From: Diphasiastrum complanatum
Lineage: Eukaryota > Streptophyta > Lycopodiopsida > Lycopodiales > Lycopodiaceae
DNA length: 64,000 nt
NCBI GenBank assembly: GCA_029204225.1
Contig: CM055111.1
Location: forward strand, 26,693,540 to 26,757,539
Direction of reading: 5' to 3'
Shown here: in pieces, positions 52,590-64,000 of the stretch
How the letters are laid out: each line of letters begins with the position of its first letter
How positions within the stretch are numbered: the first letter of the stretch is position 1
Notes under the pieces: generated by a model
What the model saw: only the letters and a program-made list of their open reading frames with translations
Told to the model about the DNA's origin: nothing
The model's database searches: none
Made by a program: the position numbers and the translations under genes

Positions 52590-52920
52590 CTTTTATTTGT
52601 CTAGTGTAGAAGCTGTCAAAGTAACGACAGATCCAAACATACTTGAACCCAAAAGCTTCATTCTCAAATGGAATGTGAGGCAACAGATCATCATTGTAAA
52701 CAACTCGAGAGTACTGATTTATTGGTTGAGTGAGCTTCTAATAATAGAAGTTGACGGACTTATCGTTTCCCACTCTTGGTTGTTTGAAAGTATAGATTTC
52801 TCCAATTCTATCTGCCACCTCAGATTCTTTCACATGATAAAGTAGTACAGAGTAAAGGCATGCCAAAGCACCTCCGAGGCTGTGTGTAGTTATGTATGGC
52901 TTTGCATCCTTTTGAGTCAA
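52590..52920 (-). pseudogene. Class-3 (alpha/beta hydrolase) lipase exon fragment
   Basis: Minus strand from 52920: LTQKDAKPYITTHSLGGALA, where THSLGG is the nucleophile elbow (Ser within G/T-H-S-L-G-G), then YSVLLYHVKESEVADRIGEI and YTFKQPRVGNDK. A TAG follows NFYY at about 52738. In the same frame after the stop is QYSRVVYNDDLLPHIPFENE and FKYVWICRYFDSFY, which matches the catalytic-Asp region (ND-x-[VL]-P). The His-bearing end and the N-terminal lid are absent. Family is plant lipase class 3 (triacylglycerol lipase-like). Probably a gene relic or captured exon. Confidence 0.7.
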
Positions 52921-54208
52921 GGTAAGCTCTTCAGTTTTGGGGTAATGACATCGTGTGAATTTTTAGGTAATGACATCGTGACTAAGAAGCTTTGTGCCGC
53001 AAATATTTCATGGCATATCCAAAATAGAGGGCATAATAAGCACAAGTCATGCATAAGATTTGAAGATGATAAACATTGCATTCGCATGTATATACCCTTT
53101 CTTTTTCTTTTCATGAATGGAATCTATTCATTCATGCATAATAAGCACAAGTCATGCATATTAATGCATCGTTCATGCATAGTAAAGCACCAAATTCATA
53201 GATGCATGCTACTTAAGCCCTCAACAAATGTTTAGGCCTTAAAAGTTTGGGCCGCCACAACAACTTAACCTTTAATGTTGACTTCTTGTCTAACTCCATT
53301 GACTGGCCTCAACACATAGTATTGCCTTCACATGGCAAGGCCCAAAACAATTTTATTTAACTTCCAACCACTAAAACCATATATCTTATAATATTATTGG
53401 AGAAGCTACTTCTAGAGTTCAAAACATTTCTAACACCTAGCAAATCACTTGATTACAAATCGCTATCTTAAAAAGCTAATGGTTTACCAATTTAGTTCTT
53501 GTCTTGCAAACAATAAAAAGTTGATTCCATAGATATTTTATTAATCCCATGAGCATCCCGAATCCATCCATCTTCATGTTCCTAAAATGTAAATATCGCA
53601 TGCTACATAGTGTGCTACCACCTAGGCTATCTACTAGAGTAGAAGCCCAACACAATGAGCTGCTCAACATCCATTTGTAGGCGATAGGAATATATTCCAA
53701 GTGTGGAGCAATATGCAGTTGTAATTGTTGAACATTTTTTGTGCCTCCCTATTTGTGTGGATCTAGAGGCCGAAGAAGGGGTTTTATGGATCTAATCCGG
53801 GTGAGTGTCATATGTAGTAATGGGTTTCGTTCCCAAGGAGAGAGATTAAACAAGATGATAGAAGTGAGAATCTAGGCTAACTAAAGTTGTCTAGCTTAGT
53901 ATTGGATCTAAACGTGAAATAGCCTAGATTTGGGATGATGTCCATCTCTTTCTTCTTCTCTTTTTGTGCTTTCTTGTGTGTTGTTTTCTTCTTTCTTGAT
54001 TTGGTTTGCTTGTGCTTATGCAACCATCCTTTCTCTAGATCTTCTCCTCAAGAGGTTGATTTTCTTAAGGGAGGTGAACAATGTAAGTAAATCTACCTAA
54101 GAATGTTAATGATCACTCCAAGATGGTGGATCTAACACCTATTTTGTTTAGGACTAACCATTCATCCATAACTCCACAATTATAAAGCATGAATGTAGAA
54201 ATTTTTTC
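52921..54208. other. No gene recognised
   Basis: Contains repeated phrases aagcacaagtcatgcata at about 53039 and 53143 and several tgcat-rich stretches. A 74-codon minus-strand open frame (53700-53476) shows no domain. Nothing else is supported. Confidence 0.45.
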
Positions 54209-54726
54209 TCATTGGAAGGGTGCCAACTTATGGACCTTTTCCATCCCTTGAGGTTTTTCACTAGTTACCTCTTCGGCTTCCTCATCAAGCCACAATAGTG
54301 GAGCACATGGATGTAGTTGGTGCAAAATTTCAGTAACATAAAAGAGAGATTCATGTACTAACCATCCCTCTGACATGCTACCTTCAGGCCTTGCCTTTTG
54401 ACGCACAAAATCTTTTAAGACTTTCATGTACCTTTCCATAAAGAACATCCACCTAAAAAGTCACAAATGATTAAAAACAAGTGTTTATTTAATGAGTTCA
54501 TGTATCAATTCATTTAGTTTAAATACACATGCAAAAGATAATTTATGCACTTATACCTAGTGTGCACTAGACCAACAATAGAAACTTCTTCAACCAAGTG
54601 CACCAATAAATGCACTTGTGAATCCATGATGGAAGTCGAAAAATATCTCTCAAACATGCACACAATCTCCACCATATCCTCATGTCTCTTGCGAAGATCC
54701 AGCTCACAGATGTCTTTTGAACACAT
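54209..54726 (-). pseudogene. CACTA transposase C-terminal domain (DUF4218), second copy, spliced
   Basis: Exon 54726-54557: VEIVCMFERYFSTSIMDSQV, HLLVHLVEEVSIVGLVHTR. The intron 54556-54453 (GTATAA...TTTTAG) is exact: joining restores LVHTR-WMFFMERYMKVLKDF. Exon 54452-54209: RQKARPEGSMSEGWLVHESL, FYVTEILHQLHP. These are hallmarks of the DUF4218 domain that follows the Tnp2 (transposase_21) domain in CACTA/EnSpm elements. This copy is better preserved than the one at 57.3-57.9 kb. Nothing upstream on the minus strand (55-56 kb) is Tnp2, so it is a detached C-terminal piece. Confidence 0.75.
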
Positions 54727-55372
54727 CCATCTGCAACATATTCAATCTATTTTATGTCTATTTGAATTTCCAATCAATAAATACTAAATAAAAAAATGCA
54801 CCAAGTACATGTAAATACCTGACAATGATTGATAGTTTGTATATGGTCTCACAAAAATCTTTTGACAAGCACCCACGAATTGACAATGGATAGATCTAGA
54901 TGAGCTAGATTCAGATGCATTAGTCTCTTGATTAATGCGCTCATCAATTTCCATCATCTCTTTTAAGCCTTGACGTAGACGACGAGATAATTGCTTTATA
55001 TGTGGACTGTTGTATTGCATGTGTCGTCTACGTCGACCATTATGAGGATTATTGTCTCCAACACTAAATGAGGATGAACAATTCTATATATCAAAATAAC
55101 AACAACCCCAAATACTTGATAGATCAAATTGTTGCATATGAATATAAATTACCTCTTGGTTTAAAAAGTATGAACATACCAATGTATCTATTAGATAGAT
55201 TTGTCTTTTCAACTTGTTAGTATTCAATGAACTCGACAAATAATGCTCCTAACATTTAATCTAGGCAAATGACGAATAATGCTCCTAAAATTTGACATAT
55301 TTAGTGACACAAACCAGATACAATCAAGATGCATGGATTATACATCTCTACATATCAACAAAATTTAAATCT
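54727..55372. other. Between CACTA fragment and SET fragment
   Basis: A 78-codon minus-strand frame (55020-54784) begins MQYNSPHIKQLSRRLRQGLK and includes a Ser-rich ASESSSSRS stretch. Basic and charged, no domain recognised. Could be extra coding sequence of the CACTA element or a captured exon. Confidence 0.4.
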
Positions 55373-56057
55373 TCACATTTGACTTATTGTCTTTTGCAAA
55401 CATTTGGGTAGAGAACAGTTGAAACTATACTTGATGAACAATTCCTCCCCAAACCTAATAGATCTAGTGGCACAGACCATTACATAAGTGCCCTTTACAT
55501 TCCTAGTAAAATATTCTTCTTTTCCATTGGTGCGTTCTTCAAAATTACAATTTGTCAATAGAGGGTGGCCAATGGAACTATTTATATATGCAACAATGTT
55601 TCCATACACATTTGGATGTCCATCAATGTATGTACGATTTGCCTTTGAGATGTTGCCTCCTTGCATGCGTTGCTCCTCTAAAGAACAAGCATTTGAATTC
55701 AAAGCATATACTTGCATTCTCCATTGGTGACGACACAAAAGCATGCCAATCACCCCAATTGTATTGAGGTCCTGCATATGGCATCAATGTCACAACACTA
55801 TTTAAAGGGACCTCAATACTACTCAATGCAAATAGGCCCAAACCAGCCTCAGGAAAGTGTTCACTAGGCATGATCATGTACATTCGACCCCAACATGTAA
55901 ATGGTATTCCATTTAATGGTAATGGTGATTGGAGCGGCAAACACAAATATCTACTTCTAGTAAAAGTTTTTACTAATGGTTGCAAGTTAGGTGGAAGAGG
56001 AAGGTCAGACAAAGAACCTAGAATGTCTTTTGACACATCAATAGACAAATTATACAC
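55373..56057 (-). pseudogene. SET-domain protein fragment inside the CACTA region
   Basis: Minus strand from 56057: an N-terminal stretch, then AGLGLFALSSIEVPLNSVVT and LMPYAG, the SET-N motif (GxGLFA...I...G-x-V...Y-x-G). After a one-base shift near 55720-55745 the reading is RMQVYALNSNACSLEEQRMQ, RTYIDGHPNVYGNIVAYINS, NCNFEE, then GTYVMVCATRSIRFGEELFI and KYSFN. GNIVAYINSS stands for the NHS motif and GEELFIKY for the GE-x-x-x-Y motif that bind S-adenosylmethionine and lysine. SET proteins are protein-lysine methyltransferases. The tail after KYSFN (CSLPKCLQKTISQM) has no clear post-SET Cys cluster. It lies between two CACTA C-terminal copies on the same strand, suggesting capture. Confidence 0.6.
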
Positions 56058-57291
56058 TCATATTCAAATAACAAATAAAGTGCAATTGATGTCAATATCA
56101 ATAACAATATATGCCTGTTGTTGCGATCATGAGATGGATCAGATGATGACATCGTCGATGACATATACACACTGTAGCCAGCTACTCTATACCACATTAT
56201 AAGTAATCATTATGAGACTGTATGTACTGAACAAATATAATAAAATTCGTTAAAGACATGCCAACATCTAATCCATGTATATTCTACTTATGCTTAATGT
56301 AAATCTCCACTTTGTCCCCCATTAAACCCACTCTTCTAATTTTTTCTCTCATTCTCTCCGCTTCTCTCATTTTTGACACTTCTCTCCTTGGTACTCCCCT
56401 TGCTTCTCCTCCACCAATTAACATTTTTCCATATGACATAGATGTGGAGAGGTGTATAGTTGAGATGATCAGGGTGATTGCATCATCATTTACATGAAGA
56501 ACAAATGGTACTTTTTATAAATTTATTTCAATAATGGTGCAAAAAAGATAACTTTGGCAAGAAATTGAACAAAGAGTTTCCAAGCTCTCCAATTATAATT
56601 CAGTTCCAAAATGTAATAACATTTGTTTTGGATATTGGACCTAACAAGAAGAATTTTTTCTGAGATTTTTTAAAGTATCGACTTTTAGGCCAAAGTCCTG
56701 GTTTCTTTTTAGTTGATCTCCAAATTAAAAGAAAAAATGCATCTATACAATAGATCATTACAAATTGTGCATATAAACTTCATAAAACCATCATAATAAA
56801 AATGAAACAACATTTCAAGACCAAAAGTGATTTTTGAGTTTTCAAATTTCATAAAAATATGAAAGGAATCAAAATTTGTTTACATAACCTTTTTCAAATT
56901 ACATTTTCCAACGAATATTCACTAATGTCTCTCAATTCAAAACTTGACATATTTTCAACATAACAAAGTTGAAGACCCTTCTTCTTCATTAAAATTGACT
57001 ACCATATCTTCTTTTGAATCAACATCTAAAATGATCACACATAACCTTGTATATCGACATTCTTCGGTTGGTGTCGAGTTGACGATGACAATTGTGTAGT
57101 TAACCCAAGTTGTTCTTTTTTTGTTTTCATGAGTGATTAGTCATTGTCAACTCAATTTCAAAAATTAGAAGATCTACATCTTCTAAATCCAAATCATCAA
57201 CCCTTGGTGGGTATGGTTGTCTTCTTTGCCCTCTCCTGAAAGTGGCTCGAGCAGTTTGTCTACGAGCCTTGGCATCTTTGTATAGCGAAAT
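56058..57291. other. AT-rich, no gene recognised
   Basis: The last part (57130-57290) may be a decayed continuation of the CACTA transposase C-terminus (basic stretch on the minus strand: ARRQTARATFRRGQRRQP), which matches nothing specific. The rest has no visible structure. Confidence 0.45.
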
Positions 57292-59522
57292 CTACTTTTG
57301 CATTTCCTTGCTATTAAGAATGCAAAACTTTTTTACCTTCTCCCTGAAGGACTCACTCATTCTCATGATCGCTCCTATTCCTTGAGGAACCTCCCCAACA
57401 ACACGCTCATCGTCCTTCTTATCCCAAAGATGAGGAATAGAAGGATCGCTGTGAGCAAGGAACTCCGTGATGTAAACCATGGATTCTTGCACTAGCCATC
57501 CTTCTGCCATGCTACCCTTAGGCCTTGCTCTTTGTCTTATGAAGCCCTTCAATGTTTTCATGAATCATTCCAAGAAAAACATCCAACGACTATGGACTGT
57601 GCCTAAATTAAAAAAGATGAACCAATTTTAGTGAGGAAACATGGGAATTACCACAATAACAATAGTCTAGGATGGACTAAGACTAGGCAATTGACGCAAG
57701 CAGATGATGTACATGCAATGGCCACCTCGTCTACCAAATGCACAATGAGATGCATTTGAATGGTGAGAATGGATGTGGGAAAGTGCTTCTCGATCAAACA
57801 CGATGTACGTGTTAGTAAGATCATCATCTTGAATCACCCCCGTACCTCACCAAACCACTGATTTTGTAGATTGCACTCCTTAACTCCTCTGTCAAGAACC
57901 CTCTTAACACCAAGGGAAGCACAAATTGCACGACAAAAAGCAATTTGGTCATGATCATTGAGATACATATATGCGCAATGAGATCATCTTGAAATCACAA
58001 GACATGCTATAAAATGTAATCGACAATGTTGATGTGGAAAAAAAGTCAAAAAACATGCCATGCCAACCAATAAAAATTTATGCTAGTCATGCGACTTTAG
58101 TCCACTTAGCTTGTTGTCCCTTGTGAAGGCACCTTTAAGGCATCGCATGTGTTTTGTCGGAGTTCGAAAAGAGGCTATTGCCCTCTTTACAATCGTCTCT
58201 TCTCTCCTCGATAAGATCCATGGGGCCTTTGGTAGGACAATCGAAGTCCCCACCATTTTTGGCCATAAATCGGCCATCTTTCCCACTTCTTTTAGGTCAT
58301 CTCGTGCACCTTTTTTATCTTTCGACCCGGCCAAGTGCTCCCAAATTGTGCTCCCGACAAACTTGAATATGTGCATCAGGTCCAAAAGATGGTTTATCAA
58401 CAATTCTCCCCAATATGAGAGTTCTTGAAATATTGATATCCTCTTCATGTCGGGAGGGAGTCACCCTAGATCTTGACTGGATCTCCAAATCCGAAGCGAA
58501 TCACTTGCCTACAATATTAACAGACAAACACACACAATACGTAGATTGGATATCGTTAGAAGAAACATAAAGAGAGTAACCATAAAATAAATAAATGACA
58601 TGTATGATTAATCGGCCCAAATATGTATTGTACCTTCATGGAATGAGGACGTTAGCCATCAAGCTCATCACGCATAGGGTGATCAGGTGGAAGGTATTGA
58701 GTGTGGCCCTCATAAACCATCTTTCGCAGATGTTACGAGTGACGTGCTTGCAAACACTTGCCACAAATGGGGCACACGTTGTAACCACTAGTTTGGAGCC
58801 CTACATTGTTACAAAACAACCAACTTAATTGTCGGTCCAATGTTCGAATTGAAAGAAAATTTGTAAATGAACATAAAATTTAATATAATACCATGAATCA
58901 AACCAATAAAGGATATCTCACTTGAACATTCCCTATAGCTAGGAAAGTCGTGCATCGTCCACATCAAGATCCCCTTTACCACAAAATCTCTTTGTCTCAA
59001 TGGTCTTGATATATCGCTCACTTGTACTCCTTGCCATAGAATCTTTAGCTCATCTATCAAGGGAGCCATATACACGTCCATATTTTTTGCCTTGTATTTT
59101 TCGGGGATAAGAAGGGCGAGCATTAGGTGCCCCTTCTTTATACTTAGCCAAGGGGGGATGTTGTAGTTTACAAGGACAACTGGCCATTTGGACCATGATG
59201 TGGAGCGCAAACTGAATGTATTCACACCATCCATGGCCAACCCCAAATGCAAATGGCGAGGCTCATCCCTAAATTCATGTCAAGTAGCATCCACGTGCTT
59301 CCATGCTAGAGAATCGGCAGGGATCCTCATAGTATCGTCGGATGAACGATTGCTCGAATGCCATGTCATTAGCTCCACGATGGAATTACACTTAAACATG
59401 TAGCGTATCCTAGGTCTGATGAAAAAATGTCTTACCACCTTGGCGGGTATGGTCGCTCCTTGTAAATCTTGCCTGTAGCGGTGTGCCATAGCATGGACAC
59501 GTGCTTGCCTCCTCAAACTCAT
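57292..59522 (-). pseudogene. CACTA (EnSpm) Tnp2 transposase, decayed
   Basis: Minus strand, in family order: VVRHFFIRPRIRYMFKCNSI, RIPADSLAWKHVDAT (59522-59280, stop after DAT); HLGLAMDGVNTFSLRSTSWS, KWPVVLVNYNIPPWLSIKKG, LMLALLIPEKYKAKNMDVYM, APLIDELKILWQGVQV and ILMWTMHDFPSYRE (59252-58930), the transposase_21 core; then SIFQELSYWGELLINHLLDL, MHIFKFV (58448), and KLSGLKSHD (58083), then HFPTSILTIQMHLIVHLVDE (about 57800-57730) and MFFLE-stop-FMKTLKGFI, RPKGSMAEGWLVQESMVYIT (57292-57590). Several stops and frame changes. CACTA ends with CACTA termini were not located. Confidence 0.85.
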
Positions 59523-60229
59523 TTCGATATAAATGTAGTTCTACTCTACAAAATGTGGATCTACAACAAAAAATAGGAGACAAACTGCTAGAATATTGTA
59601 CAGGTACCTAGAACTGCTAGTAGTTGTGTTAGTCAGCTGATTGGATGATGTTAGAGCCCAAGAATCGGCATAAAGGACTGCAAAACAATTTCATATCAAG
59701 AACCCATGTAACAAATCCTCATGGAGAAATCATAAAATGGGTCAACACAATTGAATACTCTTTTAAAAGAAACACCCAAGCTTTACAAATGTATCATAAC
59801 ATTCACAAATCTGTCATTTGAAAGATCAAAACAAAAATCTCAGCAGAGGTTGGAACAGACATCAGAATAGACACTAGTATACTACTAGAACTAGCATAAT
59901 TTATTTCGAGCTCCATTCCAACCTTGAAAGTACCTACTATGATTTGTCTGAAGCTGCTATGATGATCTGCTTGAAATGCTATAATGAAATCTGCAAAATA
60001 AAAACCAGTATTGCAGTTTGTTTAGTTTAGTATCACAGAAAACAGTTGTAACAAATTAATTTTAGAAAAAAAACAACAAACATCCATATGCAATCTAGCA
60101 TATCCACCAAAAAACCGTAGGATCTGGCATCGAAACAGCCATCAGAATAGGCGTTATTTTCATTAGAATTCATGAAAACCTATCAGCACATCCCAGAAAG
60201 AAATTTGTACTTTTATTGTTAAATTTGTT
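59523..60229. other. No gene recognised; diverged hairpin-repeat sequence
   Basis: At about 59845-59935 there is agaggttggaacagacatc...gagctccattccaacctt, a weak relative of the hairpin units that follow. The N-terminal part of the CACTA transposase expected here was not found. Confidence 0.4.
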
Positions 60230-60720
60230 GATAATGGGTATATCTTTCAACTGGGGTGAAAGTTAGTGGAGGTCGGAATAGATCTCGAAATATCTAGATC
60301 TGTTTAAGACAATATACCATTCGTTATTCCGAGGTCCATTCCGACCTCTGCTCACACATTTTTTACAATTCATGAACAGATTATATGCAAGATTGTTACC
60401 AGCCCATGAATGCTAGATTATATACCTCTGCTCATAAATGTTTATCTCTTATCTTTTGTTGTAGATGTTTGCAGTATAGGAATACATTCAATTTTATTTT
60501 ACATTATGATTTATGAAAATACATCTACACATTTTAGAAACAAATCTGTACATTTATTGATGGATCTGTTGAGAATGGGTGAAAATCAGTGGAGGTCAGA
60601 ACAGACCTTGGAATATCTGAATCTATTCAAGGCACTATACCATCTTTTATTCCGAGGTCCATTCCGACCTCTACTTTTACATTCAAAAACAGATCTGGTA
60701 AACATTGGCAATTTTTGTCT
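60230..60720 (+). repeat. Tandem repeat with hairpin, two units
   Basis: Units are about 325 bp (hairpins at about 60262-60346 and 60590-60673). Each has gtggaggtcggaatagat-like sequence, aatatct, ~45 bp, then ttattccgaggtccattccg and acctct. The two halves pair over about 25 bp. The linker repeats agattatatacctctgctcataaa and tcttttgttgtagatg. The same family recurs at 62857-63860. Confidence 0.8.
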
Positions 60721-60969
60721 AGATTATTACCACCTCAGCTATTATATCAAGATTACAAAATTCTTGCCCCAGTTGATACATTTTGACTCAACATCACCAC
60801 ATTTTTTAGATTCTTTCACCACATTGAGGCCTTCATGTTGCCTTCTTGATTATGTTTGTCCTTGAAATGACGACACTTCTCCGCTAGTGTTTTTATGAAC
60901 CTGTTGGGAAACCCCATTGTTGGCCTAAGAAAACAAATGATCTCCACTCCCAACAATTCATGGTATACA

Positions 60970-62160
<1,191 letters not shown>

Positions 62161-62853
62161 AACTATTATAGGTATTGAGTCAAAGCTACAAGGGCAATAG
62201 CAACATATAAATCAATTTTCCATCTATAATTAACCACATACCCTAAACCCTAAGAATATTGGTGAACACACGAATCCATTGAGGATGCAAACGGGGCTAA
62301 CTGGCTCCGCAATCGAATTGTTTGTGCCGATAGGGTGTCTCGCCTAAAAATGATGACACCAAAGAGGCATATGGTGTGCAGGCCATTGGTGTTCTTGAAC
62401 CTTATGGTTCACCACATCGAAATGAGAAAAGTGTGTCTGCTACTTCAAACTCAATAACTCTAAAAGGTTGCATGAGGTTCATCTGGATTCAAACAAGTGT
62501 CTACATGTAACTACTTTGAAGTGTTGTGTTTGAAGTAGCAACATCCTTTTCTTTCTTCGATGCTACGAACCACAAGATTCAAGGACTGCCATGGGCCTAC
62601 ACACCATACTCATCTTTTGTGTCTTCATATAAGAGACACCTCCTCGTTATATACGAGTTACCTGTGGGACCAGTGAGCCTCTTGTTGATGTCTATTCCTC
62701 AGTGTGGTTCAATTTGGATCATCATTATTCCTTGAACTTGAAATGGTTGTGAATAGACAATATATGTGCTGGTATTAATGTTGTAGCTATGAGTCAGTAT
62801 ACATAAAAGTTTTGGAATCTGTTTCACAAAACTCTATTTTTTTAAGCCAACGG

Positions 62854-62856
<3 letters not shown>
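62161..62856. other. No gene recognised
   Basis: A 69-codon plus-strand open frame (62526-62735) lacks any known motif. A stretch of short phrases (ccgcaatcgaattgtttgtg, ggtgtctcgcctaaaaatgatg) at 62306-62355 is not identified. Confidence 0.4.
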
Positions 62857-62894
<38 letters not shown>

Positions 62895-63860
62895 ACATTT
62901 TGTTGATGTAGGATTACATTCAATTTTATTTTCATCAGGATTTATGAAAACAGATCTAGACATCATAGAAAGAAATCTATACTTTTTGTTGATGAATGTA
63001 TTGGTTAGTGTGGTGGGAATCGGTGGAGGTAGGAACAGACCTCAAAATATGTGTTTCTGTTCAATTCAATATACCATATGTTATTCCTTGGTCGATTTTG
63101 ACCTCTGCTCATAAATTTTTTTCAAATGATAAAAAGATTTAATGCTAGATTGTTACCAGCTCATAGATGCTAGATTATATACCTTTGCTCATAAACTTTT
63201 ACATAAATATTTATCTCCCATCTTTTGTTGTAGATGCAGGTTTTGTAGTGTAGGACTACATTCAATTGTATTCTCATTAGGATTAATGAAAACATATCTA
63301 GACATCCTAGAAAGAAATATGTACTTTTTGTTGATGAATCTATTGATTAGTGTGGTGGAAATCAGTGGAGGTCGGAACAGACCTCGGAATATGTTATTCT
63401 GAGGTCGATTCCAGCCTCTGCCCATAGACTTTTTTCAGATCATAAACAGATTTTATGCTAGATTGTTACCAACTCATAGATGCTAGATTATATACCTCTG
63501 CTCATAAACTTTTACATAAATATTTATCTCCCATCTTTTGTTGTAGATGCACGTTCTGTAGTGTGGGACTACATTCAATTTTATTCTCATTAGAATTAAT
63601 GAAAACAGTTCTACACATCCTAGAAAAAAATCTGTATTTTTTGTTGATGAATCTATTGATAAGTGGTGTGGGAATCAGTGGAGGTCAGAATAGACCTCGG
63701 AGTATGTGTGTCTGCTTAATTCTGGATACCATCTGTTATTCCGAGGTCAATTCCGACCTCTGCTCAAATTTTTTTCAGATCATAAATAGATTATATGCTA
63801 GATTGTTACCAGCTCATAGATGCTAGATTATATACCTCTGGTCATATACTTATCATTGTA
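62857..63860 (+). repeat. (GA)n tract then three tandem ~313-bp hairpin-repeat units
   Basis: (GA)n at 62857-62893 is followed by units with period near 313 bp (matching open frames start at 63142 and 63455). Hairpins: about 63020-63107, 63364-63420 (short loop) and 63677-63758. The pairing arms are ggaggtcggaacagacctcg and ttattccgaggtcgattcc types. Units share aaaatctgta-type and tttttgttgatgaatctattga phrases. Conserved open frames in the units (MLDCYQLIDARLYT...) reflect repeat identity and are not called as genes. Confidence 0.85.
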
Positions 63861-63992
63861 GCTGTATATGTGGACGACACTCTGATACTCTAGAAAAGTG
63901 AAGAGCTTATTGTTGAGGTGAAGTACGACATCACGAAACATTTCGAGATTGCAGACCTAGGAGAAGCCAGATGTTATCTTGGCTTAAAGTGA
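63857..63992 (+). pseudogene. Copia reverse-transcriptase fragment at the window end
   Basis: Reads AVYVDDTLIL-stop-KSEELI, VEVKYDITKHFEIADLGEAR and CYLGLK. YVDD is the catalytic motif; DLGEAxxYLG follows it in copia reverse transcriptases. A TAG lies right after LIL and a TGA after GLK. The fragment begins abruptly at the edge of the hairpin repeats and may continue past the window. Confidence 0.8.
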
Positions 63993-64000
63993 GATCCATT

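Noticed and set aside
63142-63826. Two similar open frames 313 bp apart (MLDCYQLIDARLYT...)
   Set aside because: They follow the tandem repeat period and include the hairpin arms; a repeat signature rather than genes.

Overview
The window is eukaryotic nuclear DNA from a land plant with a large, transposon-packed genome. The evidence is Ty1/copia elements primed by initiator-Met tRNA, plant-type hAT, CACTA and Helitron proteins, a calmodulin-like (CML) gene, a plant S1-type (SPH) gene, GT-AG introns and abundant microsatellites. I cannot place the lineage; a fern or other non-flowering plant is possible but this is only a guess. Almost nothing looks like an ordinary intact host gene. Every other long reading frame sits in a transposon remnant or is broken, except the CML body at 22.2-23.0 kb and the copia polyprotein.

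Layout. 1-5.1 kb (minus strand) and 17.6-22.3 kb (plus strand) are two arms of a large inverted repeat built from partial copies of one Helitron (Rep/helicase N-terminal part and leader). Both arms run into halves of one CML gene. The left arm joins the CML promoter and first codons (5.13-5.9 kb, minus). The right arm joins the rest of the CML gene (22.28 kb onward, plus). This is the pattern expected from one inversion of about 17 kb with one break in a Helitron and one in the CML gene. Between the arms lie an F-box exon (6.5-7.1 kb), a decayed hAT transposase (7.7-9.4 kb) and a complete, apparently young copia element (10508-16665: identical-looking 682-bp LTRs, 5-bp target duplication, open 1322-codon polyprotein).

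22.2-24.4 kb carries the CML 3' part fused in frame to Helitron-derived codons. 24.6-27.4 kb is a decayed, internally deleted Ty3/gypsy element with a chromodomain-like tail. 28-31.4 kb is mostly microsatellite and short tandem repeat. 31.6-36.4 kb is a second, un-inverted copy of the CML locus, itself a pseudogene. 38.6-42.4 kb holds copia remnants and a duplicated LTR/primer-site block.

42.4-48.7 kb is the least familiar part. It has a three-exon Ulp1-like cysteine protease on the minus strand, a divergent acidic gene on the plus strand, an array of inverted repeat motifs between them, and a large multi-exon transposase-like gene with a GDLK...CxxC core. I read it as a large DNA transposon of a family I cannot name. 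48.9-50.3 kb is another copia remnant, followed by a broken S1-like gene (51 kb) and a class-3 lipase exon (52.6-52.9 kb). 54.2-59.5 kb is a decayed CACTA (Tnp2) transposase with a duplicated C-terminal domain and a SET-domain coding fragment between the two copies. 59.8-63.9 kb is made of tandem repeats, one family with a strong hairpin in every unit, and the window ends in a copia reverse-transcriptase fragment.

All coordinates for decayed elements are from reading by eye; boundaries without a stated splice site, stop or repeat edge are approximate.
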